Shown piece by piece: positions 45,801-53,325 of a stretch of DNA of 64,000 nucleotides. The notes beneath the pieces are model-generated. The model saw only the letters and a program-made list of their open reading frames with translations. It was not told the DNA's origin and did no database searches. The translations under genes were made by a program, and so were the position numbers. Source of the DNA: Echinarachnius parma (lineage: Eukaryota > Echinodermata > Echinoidea > Clypeasteroida > Echinarachniidae); contig JBAMJV010011027.1 of NCBI GenBank assembly GCA_037951105.1, forward strand, positions 1-64,000. Reading direction: 5' to 3'. The first letter of the stretch is position 1, and each line of letters starts with the position of its first letter.

Positions 45801-48440
45801 AATTGAGCGTAGATGTTCCTCCTGGCAGGTCACTCCCCTCGCCAAATCGCACTAGTCCAATTCCAGACAGGCCCCTACCACAAAGGCCTAGAGACAATGC
45901 AGATGCACCTCCAGCTAGACAATTACCCTCACCCAATCGCTTCAGCCCCTTACCAGATCGTTCAAGTCCTTTACCAGATAGGCCGCTACCTGCCCCTCCA
46001 GGTAAAGCCATGAGCTCTGACTTACCAGATAGGGCTCTGCCCCAGCCTCCCAAGTCTAGAGTGTCTGACCTACCCAATAGACCTCTACCAGGTTTCCCAA
46101 CTTCTGATTCAGGTGATCTGGCTCAAAGACCCGTGCCTCCTAGACCTGCAGCTGGGGTAAGGGATCTTCCAGGCAAGGCTTTTCCACCACCACTAGTCAC
46201 AAGAGAAAGTGACGTCCCATCAAGATCGTTACCACCTGCACCCAAAACGGATTCCAGGAATGATTCCAATGACTCTCCTCCAGATTTACCCAGCAGACCT
46301 CCCCCGATGAAGTCAAAGATCAGTTCCATGTCATCAGGTGTTGGGAAAGAAGAGACGGATTCGCCAAATGATTTGCCATCCAGACCCATCCCGCCTGTCC
46401 CTAGAACAAGCAGTAGCAGTCCTACTTTCCTGTCAACCCCTGCATCACCACCAGCTCCTCCTTCTCCCAAGCTTCCTGCCAGGCCTTTCTCAGTGCCAGC
46501 ATCCAGGACTGCCTCCAACTCAAGTTCATCGTCGTCGACAGCTTCTGAAGATCTTCCCTTCAGGCCAGTTCCGGCTCTGCCAGCATCCGCCACAAACGAC
46601 GAACCACAACTGCCTCCCAGACCAACACCCGCTGCGCCTAAGCTGCCAGAGAGGCCTTCCCTATCAGGATCTGCAAGTCCATCGCTACCGGACAAGCCTC
46701 TGCCAAGGCCTCCTGGTGGTGTCAACAACGAAAGGAGAGCTTCCAGTCCAGGGCTTCCTGACCTACCACCTCCTCCTCCTCCTCCGTCCATCAGCAAGGC
46801 ACGATCTCCCGTTGTCCCACGCAGGCAGATCCCCAGCCAGGAAGTCTCTGGTAGTGGTGGGGACAAGAAGGCTCCGGGACACAAGGCCAAGCTGGTGAAG
46901 ATCATCACTGACAGCCCGCCGGTCCTGAGGAAAGCAGCTGCTGTGACTGTTGTCCAGAAGGAGGTTAGTATTTTTGGTGGAGTTGCTTCATTGTTGTATG
47001 TTAAAAATTTAAAAAAACCTAACTTGGTGTGGAGATTGGATGTATGATATGGTTTTAGCACCCCTTTTAAAGATATCTCAACAATATCTTGTAGATGAAT
47101 AGTGTAGATTTAATTTCTCTTACAGAATTTAGGATTTGTAGGCCTATATTTAAACAGTCCTCTTTATTTAGAAAAGGGAATACCTGTCAGATAAAACATT
47201 AAAACTTGTATTGAAAAACTTGATTATTCTCAGAGTAAGCTACATATTAACTTTTCTGTTCAGTGAAGTAGTCTTGCGAGATGGTTGTAGATGGTTGTAA
47301 ATTTGCACTTTTATTTTTTTCGATCCTCATCAATTGTTTTTTGTTTTTGTTTTTAATTCAGAAGAGTCCAGCAATCCCTACAAGACCCGGGAATGGTGTC
47401 TCCAACGGCAAGCCAACTCTGCCAGCCAAAAACAAGCCAGCACCAGCCGGAAATAAGCCCCTCCCTGCAGGTAACAAGCCAACCCCTGTTGCCAACAAGC
47501 CAGCACCTGCCGCCAGCAAACCACCACCGATTCATGCTTTCAAGCCCCAGCCCAAGCCGAACGGAGGGGCGGGAAAGAAGAGAACTGCGCTGGTGATTGC
47601 AGCTCATGAAGCCAGTGGTGACGGAGAAGTATCTGTTTCTGAGGGAGATCTGATCTCGATAACTGGGGAAGGTGAGTAATAATAATATATTCTGTTTATA
47701 TAGCGCCTAATATGTACAATGTTTTCCATCATGGCAGTTAAATAATGATACAGTGAAACTTCATTATACTGAGCACCTTGGCCCATTGAATTTACCTTGT
47801 TATATCAGATATCTTGTTGTATCAGGTCTTCAAAACAATTGATTAAACAGAACCTGGACCTGTTAAATTACCTCCCTATATCAGGTACCTCATAACAGAG
47901 CTCGTTATAAAGAGGTTCAACTGTAATGATAATAGGTTAGATTTATATAGCGCCTAATATACAATATCATCTCTGAGCGCTTTACCCTAGTTATAATGTA
48001 CAATGCCATTCCAACATCTTTGAAAATAAGATCTTTCTAATGTTTGAATCCTGAGACAAGCTTTAGATGGTCCTCCAAATTATTAGAATAAACCTCACTT
48101 TTGGTGGGTAAGAGTACCAGCTAGGGTTTTGTTATATCACAGTTCTTCATAATAAGTTTACAGTGTACTGTTTGACATCATACTTTGGAATTTTCATTCG
48201 AAAAAGAGAGAATGATTCAATTGTACTGTGGACTTTTGAGGTCTGTTGATGAGATTTCATAATGCCAATTTATTTCTTAATTTGTTGACATTTGTAATAT
48301 ATTCTAATTGTTTTTTAATTCATTTTGTTCTCACAGATGCTGGCTGGCTGGAGGTCGAGGTCAAAGGTGAGAAGGGTCGTCTTCCGAAAACGTGCGTCAA
48401 GAGCTTCAGCAAGCCTGACATCCAGGTCAACTTTCAGTGA
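27825..48440 (+). CDS. NCF2: p67phox/NOXA-like NADPH oxidase activator with duplicated TPR module
   Basis: Eleven exons: 27825-28013, 33315-33506, 34767-34907, 37791-37943, 42398-42697, 43142-43333, 43934-44068, 44684-44821, 45233-46963, 47362-47671, 48337-48440. All junctions are GT/AG; they are phase 0 except the last (phase 1). The product is 1,194 residues, more than twice human p67phox (526). Order: TPR/activation module 1 (1-225), Ser-rich linker and module 2 (226-480), proline-rich exon (481-1057), SH3 (about 1130-1187). The family binds Rac-GTP and switches on NOX2-type oxidases in the cytosol and at membranes. The start at 27825 has a strong ACCATGG context and aligns with the human N-terminus; an upstream in-frame ATG exists at 27525. 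No PB1 or central SH3 is seen. Whether one transcript spans both modules is inferred from splice phases. The symbol marks the closest family, not proven orthology. Confidence 0.88.
29377..29735. mobile_element. Fragment of the TTAA-type repeat family
   Basis: Shares AAAACCTGCATTTGATCATTACG, ACTCAAGAGGGCGCTCTCTAA and CATCGGTTTTAGCCATTTT with the copies at 36364-36908 and 6523-8264. The ends are missing. Confidence 0.65.
30750..31300. repeat. About 220-bp intronic tandem repeat, 2.5 copies
   Basis: Units starting near 30750, 30973 and 31188 share GAGTATTCATA, GGGAAGTGAGAGAGAGGGAA and TCATGGACTTCAGTCCTTGG. The third is cut off after the GAGAGAGG block. Confidence 0.85.
33656..34530. mobile_element. 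GGGCCACC-bounded intronic repeat
   Basis: Intron 2. GGCCCGGGGCCACCAAAAATT at the left is echoed at the right by GGGCCACCAAATTTGG and CTGGCCCGACCGGGCCACCAG. The element carries a poly-T tract after the left end. A related shorter element occurs at 37966-38226. Confidence 0.5.
35726..36030. mobile_element. 300-bp MITE in intron 3
   Basis: The left end GGGGTGTTTCACAAAGATCC is mirrored by GGATCTTTGTGAAACACCCC at the right. Inverted pairing continues through TAAGTTG / CAACTTA and GGAAAGCC / GGCTTTCC. No ORF. Confidence 0.8.
36364..36908. mobile_element. 545-bp TTAA-type MITE in intron 3
   Basis: Ends AGGGATAGTTGAGTTCTGGTA and CCAAAACTCAACTATCCCT are inverted. TTAA flanks each side (36360-36363, 36909-36912). 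It contains paired AGGGCGCTCT / AGCGCCCTCT subterminal motifs. This is the compact, best-bounded member of the family also seen at 6.5-8.3 kb and 29.4 kb. Confidence 0.85.
37275..37735 (+). pseudogene. Three decayed copies of p67phox-like exon 4
   Basis: Three partial repeats precede the genuine exon 4 (37791). One near 37279 is badly decayed. One at 37485-37555 has an intact TTTTGCAG acceptor and 20 recognisable codons but lacks one base near its start. One at 37639-37728 has an intact acceptor, is in frame and ends in TAA. The copies keep the acceptor-proximal half of the exon and lack the activation-region half and the donor. Between copies the intronic flank (CCCTTATTTACAGTTAT) is also repeated, so the duplicated unit was intron plus exon start. 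Confidence 0.85.
37966..38226. repeat. GGCCC-bounded intronic repeat
   Basis: Intron 4. GTGGCCCAAATTTGGGC and GGCCCCGGGCCAGTGGGCC frame the copy, related to 33656-34530. Confidence 0.45.
39122..39335. mobile_element. Poly-G element in intron 4
   Basis: Starts CAGTAGCGTAGCCTGG and ends CAGCGTAGCTATA, with two G runs of more than 15. Related in style to the elements at 13437 and 52434. Confidence 0.55.
39336..39510. repeat. TAGCCCCC interspersed repeat, copy 1
   Basis: Shares ATCAGTAGGTAGCCCCTGAA, ACCATCTATAGGGTATTATG and ATCCATCAGATTGAAAAA with 43376-43530, in the same orientation. A more diverged reverse copy lies near 44275-44490. Confidence 0.75.
40535..41260. repeat. About 190-bp tandem repeat, four degenerate units
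   Basis: Each unit contains GGTCATGCCTGG(C/T)ACGGATG, GACTTTAATTCCAT and TTGGGTTGAT(A/T)AATGTTTTCA. Units start near 40535, 40725, 40920 and 41105. Intronic, no coding potential. Confidence 0.8.
41836..41917. mobile_element. 80-bp hairpin MITE, copy 2
   Basis: TTAACCCGTTGCTTACAGG at the left and GTAGTGAACGGGTTAA at the right pair as a hairpin, with TACAAAGTCTATGGA between. Same family as 8407, 48977 and 54176. Confidence 0.75.
42199..42342 (+). pseudogene. Decayed copy of p67phox-like exon 5 start
   Basis: Aligned in frame to the first 48 codons of exon 5 (42398): it keeps SINDDFSSD and MDSLS and then reaches TAA at 42340-42342. The phase-0 AG|GAC acceptor is lost (CAAGAC instead), so it is unlikely to be spliced normally. 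It sits 199 bp upstream of the genuine exon. Confidence 0.85.
42398..44821 (+). other. TPR/activation module 2 (exons 5-8)
   Basis: Residues 226-480, from exons of 100, 64, 45 and 46 codons, all phase 0. Exon 5 starts with a Ser/Asp-rich linker (DDFSSDEDSLSP) followed by TPR1 (LAIWHEGVKAFDKGDLSGAL). Exon 6 carries LRGNKMIDY with R369, N371 and D375 in the Rac-contact register. Exon 7 begins VLHNEAWTH. Exon 8 carries LFRPPKSK and then DYLGKAKIV near 464. Exon boundaries fall at the same alignment positions as exons 1-4, showing an internal duplication. An ATG in exon 5 (MVAKMTHK) could be a relic start. Confidence 0.88.
43376..43530. repeat. TAGCCCCC interspersed repeat, copy 2
   Basis: Second copy of 39336-39510, located just after exon 6. 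A TGATGATGATAAT-rich stretch and a poly-G run follow. Confidence 0.75.
45233..46963 (+). other. Giant proline-rich exon 9
   Basis: A single 577-codon exon (residues 481-1057), low complexity and rich in Pro, Ser and Arg. The core motif is LPxRPLP/RPxPxxP, repeated dozens of times (for example NRTSPIPTRPVP twice in direct succession). These are classical SH3-ligand patterns, so the region is likely a scaffold for several SH3 partners. It replaces the SH3-PB1 segment expected here in vertebrate p67phox. Opposite-strand and +1 frames over this exon are long because of its composition and are not genes. Confidence 0.85.
47362..48440 (+). other. Exons 10-11: second proline tract and C-terminal SH3 domain
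   Basis: Exon 10 (47362-47671) encodes PAGNKP/PANKP-type repeats and then the start of an SH3 fold (RTALVIAAHEASGDGEVSVSEG). Exon 11 (48337-48440) completes it with GWLEVEVKGEKGRLPKTCV and ends at TGA. The acidic SxxEGD turn, the GW Trp and the LP proline are kept. The ALYDY tyrosines are replaced (ALVIA) and the last tyrosine position is Cys, so peptide binding may be altered. The domain corresponds to the C-terminal SH3 of p67phox. Confidence 0.82.
47751..47923. mobile_element. TA-flanked MITE, copy 1 (CAGTGAAACTTC)
   Basis: In intron 10. The left end CAGTGAAACTTCATTATA and right end TTATAAAGAGGTTCAACTG are inverted, with TA on each side. Ends and TA duplication resemble pogo/Tigger-type Tc1-mariner MITEs. 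Further copies are at 51569-51753 and 51914-52093. Confidence 0.75.
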
Positions 48441-48449
48441 ACGGTGATC

Positions 48450-48890
48450 ATGTCCCTGCTAGTGTTTCCCTTCCGAGGCAGCAGATATGCGAAGGGTTGT
48501 GACTTGTCTTCCGACAACATGCGCCAAGAACCTGGCATCATCAATTTTCAATGATGATCTCGTCCTCGACAGTGATTCCCTTTCGAGAATATGGGCCAAA
48601 CAATTCTGCAACCCGCCACCCCCAGGTCAACTTTCAATGAATAATGATCATGTCCCTGCTAATGATTCCCTCCCGAGGCAGCAGATATGAGATGGGTCGT
48701 CTTCCGAGAACATGCGACAAGAACCTTGCATCATCAATTTTCAGTGATGATTCCTTTTCAAGAATAAGCGCCAACAAATTCTGCAACCCCGCCACCCCCA
48801 GGTAAACTTTCATTGAATGATGATCGTGTTCCTGCTAATGATTCCCTCCCGAGGCAGCATGGGTTGTCTTTCGAGAACATGGGTCAGGAA
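48450..48890. repeat. Degenerate tandem copies of the terminal exon and its flank
   Basis: The block around the stop (GTCTTCCGA, CAAGA, CCAGGTCAACTTTCA(G/A)TGA, ATGATCATGTCCCTGCTA, TTCCCT, CGAGGCAGCAGATATG) recurs at about 48495, 48620, 48690 and 48795 with drift. No intact frame is kept, so these are non-coding echoes of the last exon in the 3' UTR. Confidence 0.8.
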
Positions 48891-48976
48891 CTCTTCACTG
48901 GGGTCGAATGGCAGTGCCCCTGTGGAGTTATGGACACAATGCTATACATGTAGATGTCATGCATGCATCACTGCTA

Positions 48977-49056
48977 TTAACCCGTTCCCTTCGACATTAT
49001 CAATTTTCCATAGACTTTGTACATGGCCCAACCGGTTCCTGTAAGCAATGGGTTAA
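48977..49056. mobile_element. 80-bp hairpin MITE, copy 3
   Basis: TTAACCCGTTCCCTTCG at the left and GTAAGCAATGGGTTAA at the right, with ATAGACTTTGTACATGG between. It lies in the presumed 3' UTR. Confidence 0.75.
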
Positions 49057-51568
49057 TAAGCATGTCTCTTTAATAGGGCTACAAGCCCACATTGGGGCTC
49101 GTTTGCGTTTAACCAGCTGGCCCCTGTGGCCCTGTTAAGCATGCTAGTCTAATCGGTGCAGGGCCTAGGTGTTTGGGTCCGGTACATGTATGCACCAAAT
49201 ACGATTTTCTGGTGAGACCTTTCAGGACAACCTGTCTGTAAAGACCACTTTGGGGGCAGTTTCTCAAGAACACCTCCTTACAAGAAACCATTTTGTGTAG
49301 GCTTTTAGAGGTATATAAAGACTGGTTTGACTAGTAATGAAATGATTGTCTTCGTCTATATTTTTGTCTGCAATGATTTTTTATTTTATTTGTTGGTAGA
49401 GTAGGATTGGCATATGATGCAACTGTGTGTGTACATATTGTGTGTACATATTTTCCAGAAGGTTCCTAATTTATTAATTTAATTGGCCATTAGGTTCTGC
49501 ATTTTATATAATTGTGTCACAATCAGTATCATAATTTATTGTCACTCCACTAGATGTGCTGTAAGTGAGCATTCCATGTCTTGTTTTAGAAATAATGATA
49601 ATGGAAAGGAAAATCATGTCATGTGATACTTTGGAAGAGATTTATAATTTAAAAACAAGTCTCTATGTGTATCTTGTTTGATGTCATTTTAAATTATTCA
49701 AATAAAGACTAATTATTACTCTACAGTTGCACTTGTGCATATTTGGCCTGTAATTCCAAAAATGAACGATGAAAGATAATTAAATTTAAAATTGTGCTAT
49801 CTTTCTCTTTATCACAGACATTATAATTATATGCTTCAATTGCTTCACAATAACGTATCTGTTTTTATAAAGAACTTTTTGTCTTAAGGAAAATAGTATC
49901 ATTACAATTGGTCTTACCTTTAGATTAATGTACATGTATTGAACATAGAAGAATGAATACCTTTAGATTAATGTACATGTATTGAACATAGAAGAATGAA
50001 TTGCATGCTGTAGGTGTAGATCTGCTGATAGTGGTGTATTTGTAATAATCAAATGTGTTCGTAAAATTATAAACATGGTTTATTTCAAAATCCTTTATCG
50101 TGGCAGTACAATAGGTGCCTCATGCTTTTCACATTATTAAAACAAGACCAAATCCCATGTATACCTCTTGGCTACGTGAAAAGGATTAATTTGAGAAACC
50201 CATTCTACAGATATTGTCAGTAATTTCATGTGGTGAAGTGTGGTCATGGATGTAAAACAGTACAATACATATTTCAACTGAAATTTTTTTTTTTATTTCC
50301 TCGTTTGTCAATGTATGTATATATTTTGCCTGCCGTATTTAAAAAAGAAGAAGATGCGATGCTATTTGCGGTGTACATACGGTATCTCTTGATTATTCTC
50401 GATTATCTCTTGATTGTTTGTAAATTATGTGTAAAATTGTAAATTGTGTATTTTTTGAGGCCTAATAATTGTGAAGGATTTTATCCATTTGCCTCAACTG
50501 TAAATGTATTCTTCATGCCAGAGCTTTTTAGCCAAAGATATTTCTACTTTTTACAAATCCGTTTTTTTAAATGGAAAAGATTCTTTTCTGAAGAGAATCA
50601 AGTTAATAATTGAATGTATATATATTTGTAAATTATTCGCATATTGCACCATTATTGCTTGTAATTTGATAAGAGATTTGTATTTGAGGTGGTTTGTCTA
50701 GTTCCGTGTTGCTGTAATAGATTTGAACAGTCACTTACTTTTATACAAAGAGAATTTTCTACTTTTTATATTCAGTGACTCGTTTTATACAGGCGCATGT
50801 ATACATGCCGATATTTTAATTATGTGAATGAGTATGAAATTGTTTTTGTATTTTTATTCTTCTAAAATAAAAATAAATATTTTGACAATATTTGTGTTTT
50901 TCTGATGCTTTTACACTTTGTATGTTGCTTAAAATAACTGAAGTCATAGTGCATATCATTATGATTTACAAGAACCAATATGGCTTATGAGAAATTCTTG
51001 TTCCATTTTAACAACTTTACTTTTGCTTGAATGCCTATTTGTAATGAAACTATGGAATTATTGTGGTATTTAAGTCACAATTATTAAAAAACAAAATTTT
51101 GTTGTAAATTTAGGGAACTGTGGATAATACACTAAATAGTGCGACATTTTAGCTTTATTTCATGAAGTATTGGTTCACTTTAAAAGTATGGTTAAGGGGG
51201 TAAACATTTTAATTGCTACGTTTATACAAATCTTAATTGATATCATGCATTATTATACTTAATTTAGAAATACATAAGGGCACAAGTTAAGTTTTATATA
51301 GGGTTTTGAATATGGCTGCCCTGTTAGTACTAGTGTTATGCATTTTTAAAATGTAATGTAGTGTGTGATCTAAGATGAGTGTTGGTACGTTTTTTTTAAA
51401 TTCACTGAGGGATTTGCAATAAAATCATTTTATAAAATTCACATACTGTGACGATTGTTTTATCTATATCATTTGTTTGGATTTAATTCTGAATTGTTAC
51501 ATGTAAATTGTGTGTGGGTGTGTTTATTTTTGTAAGGTAAAATGTTGCTTGAATGGTGTAGAGTATTA

Positions 51569-51753
51569 CAGTGGAACCTCGTTAAGAGCTCCGATATAAG
51601 AAAACCATCTTAAAACAAGGTAATATTGCCTGACCAAGCACGTTGTATTCTTGTGTTTTTACCCGGATAAAACGAAATACATATACCTGATATAACAAGA
51701 TAATTTTTATAATTTCATAATGCCAAGTTTCTTGTTCTAACAAGGTTCCACAT
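51569..51753. mobile_element. TA-flanked MITE, copy 2
   Basis: The left end CAGTGGAACCTCGTTAAGAG and right end TAACAAGGTTCCACAT, flanked by TA on both sides. Interior TACCTGATATAACAAG is shared with the neighbouring copy. Confidence 0.75.
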
Positions 51754-51913
51754 TATTAGGGGAATATTGAGACAACTTAACGAAACAAAAAAAAGAGGGC
51801 AATTGGAAATGTAGAAGTAGATAAATACTTTATTCCAATCCATCCATAATTTTTCAAAGGCAAAACATATATTCACAATACATAATGAAGGATATGTTGT
51901 GTTGAAGTAACTA

Positions 51914-52093
51914 CAGTGGAACCTCTTTATAATGAGCTCTGTTATAACGCGATACCTGATATAGCAAGGGAATTTCACAAATCTCTGTTTTATGTATTGT
52001 ACTGTTTTCAAGTCATGATACAGTGAGATATCTGATATAATGAGGTAAATTCAATGGACCTATAAAGGTGCTCATTATAATGAGGTTTCACTG
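51914..52093. mobile_element. TA-flanked MITE, copy 3
   Basis: 180 bp, with left end CAGTGGAACCTCTTTATAAT and right end ATTATAATGAGGTTTCACTG and TA duplications at 51912-51913 and 52094-52095. Best preserved copy of the family in this window. Confidence 0.85.
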
Positions 52094-52127
52094 TATTCCA
52101 TTATTGGCAATTCATCCCATCACAAAT

Positions 52128-52285
52128 GGCCTAGTCCCATTGCACCATTTCTCCTCCCGTTTCCTATCCGTTTGACATCCAGAAGGTACTCGCAGGAAAC
52201 AAAAAGATGTGGACCAAGTCCAGAATGGACTAGTATTTTGGTCGGATATGAAACGGAAGGAGAAGGAGTGCAGTGGGACTAGGCC
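52128..52285. mobile_element. 157-bp foldback element
   Basis: GGCCTAGTCCCATTGCACC pairs with its reverse complement at the right end (CAGTGGGACTAGGCC). Pairing continues through CTCCTCCCGTTTC / GAAACGGAAGGAG. It would form a long imperfect hairpin. Confidence 0.75.
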
Positions 52286-52433
52286 ATAATACTTTTCCTT
52301 CAATTCATGTTGTTCTATCTTCTGGCATGTCTTGCTGTTCTAACAAAAGCATCTATTCCCTTCACTTTTGCCAACATATTGAAATTTCATGCACATCCCA
52401 ATGATGATGGCTGTTCCTCGTAAACTAATAAGC

Positions 52434-52590
52434 ATGGCGTAGCTATGGGGGGGGGGGGGGACATGCCCCCCCCCCCCCAAAAAAAAAAATAATAATAAAA
52501 AAATAAAAAACAATATAGAACATTAGGGTACCATTTTGTACAAAACAAAGAAATAAATGAGGTGTGCCCCCCAATACGATACGCCACTGC
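52434..52590. mobile_element. Poly-G/poly-C element
   Basis: GGCGTAGCTATGG is followed by a G14 and C14 pair, an A-rich centre and ATACGATACGCCACTGC at the right. Same style as the poly-G elements further left. Confidence 0.55.
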
Positions 52591-53325
52591 TGAAAAGCTT
52601 GCTCCAGGTTTCCCTGACACAGCAACAACCAACAAATGCAAGGGAGGATTCCAAAGTTTGAAAAGTTCTTGTTAGAAACAGGTTAGTTGAACAGCTCGCC
52701 TTTAGGTAATTGGGCAAGGAATGCGCATAGGTTTGAAGAAGTTAAGCTCAAAGCACAAAGAGCTGACTCGATCCGACTGGTTTTCAGTTGGACCAGGTCA
52801 GTGTGTGTTGCCTCATGAATCCCATTGTGCCAGTTGGAAGCCAGTCAGGGCCAATTCAACATGTTGAATGGCCCTGGCTCATAATAATCGACTCTAGCTT
52901 GGCTGAAAACTAGTCGAATCGGGTCAATTCTGCTTTTGTGTGCACTGGGCTGCAGTGAACCAGTGTCTATTTTGATTATATAATATAATTCAATCTCCAT
53001 GTCCCATTAATGAACCTCTTTCATGATTCATAATATCTATCTAGCTCTTCAATCAATTGCTTTTACTCCTCTTTCGACCACAATTTCCAATTCATTTTGT
53101 TTTCAGTTTTCATCTGCTTAATTATGATCACGTTTTCTTTTCTTGCTGTTCACTCGATGGACAGTGGCCATCACATTGGACTGCCACTTTTCATACTGTT
53201 CCAACAATAACCTGTCTGGCTGTTCAGTCATCGACAATTACCCCCTCCATCAACTACAAATCTGACCTCCACTCCAAGGGAGTTCTATCTTGCTGTTCCA
53301 TCAATCACTATTCCACCCTCCACTT

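Larger units (their letters stand above)
48441..50880 (+). other. Presumed 3' UTR of the p67phox-like gene
   Basis: After the stop there is no coding sequence. Candidate AATAAA signals lie near 49702 (CAAATAAAGAC) and 50868 (AAAATAAAAATAAATA). Which is used cannot be told. A 46-bp direct repeat (TTTAGATTAATGTACATGTATTG core) lies at 49919-50000. Confidence 0.5.

Noticed and set aside
45202-47061. Long minus-strand and +1 frames (135, 96, 312 and 186 residues) over exon 9
   Set aside because: They overlap the p67phox-like proline-rich exon, whose plus frame is bounded by good splice sites and continues the protein. The GC-rich repetitive composition removes stops in other frames.
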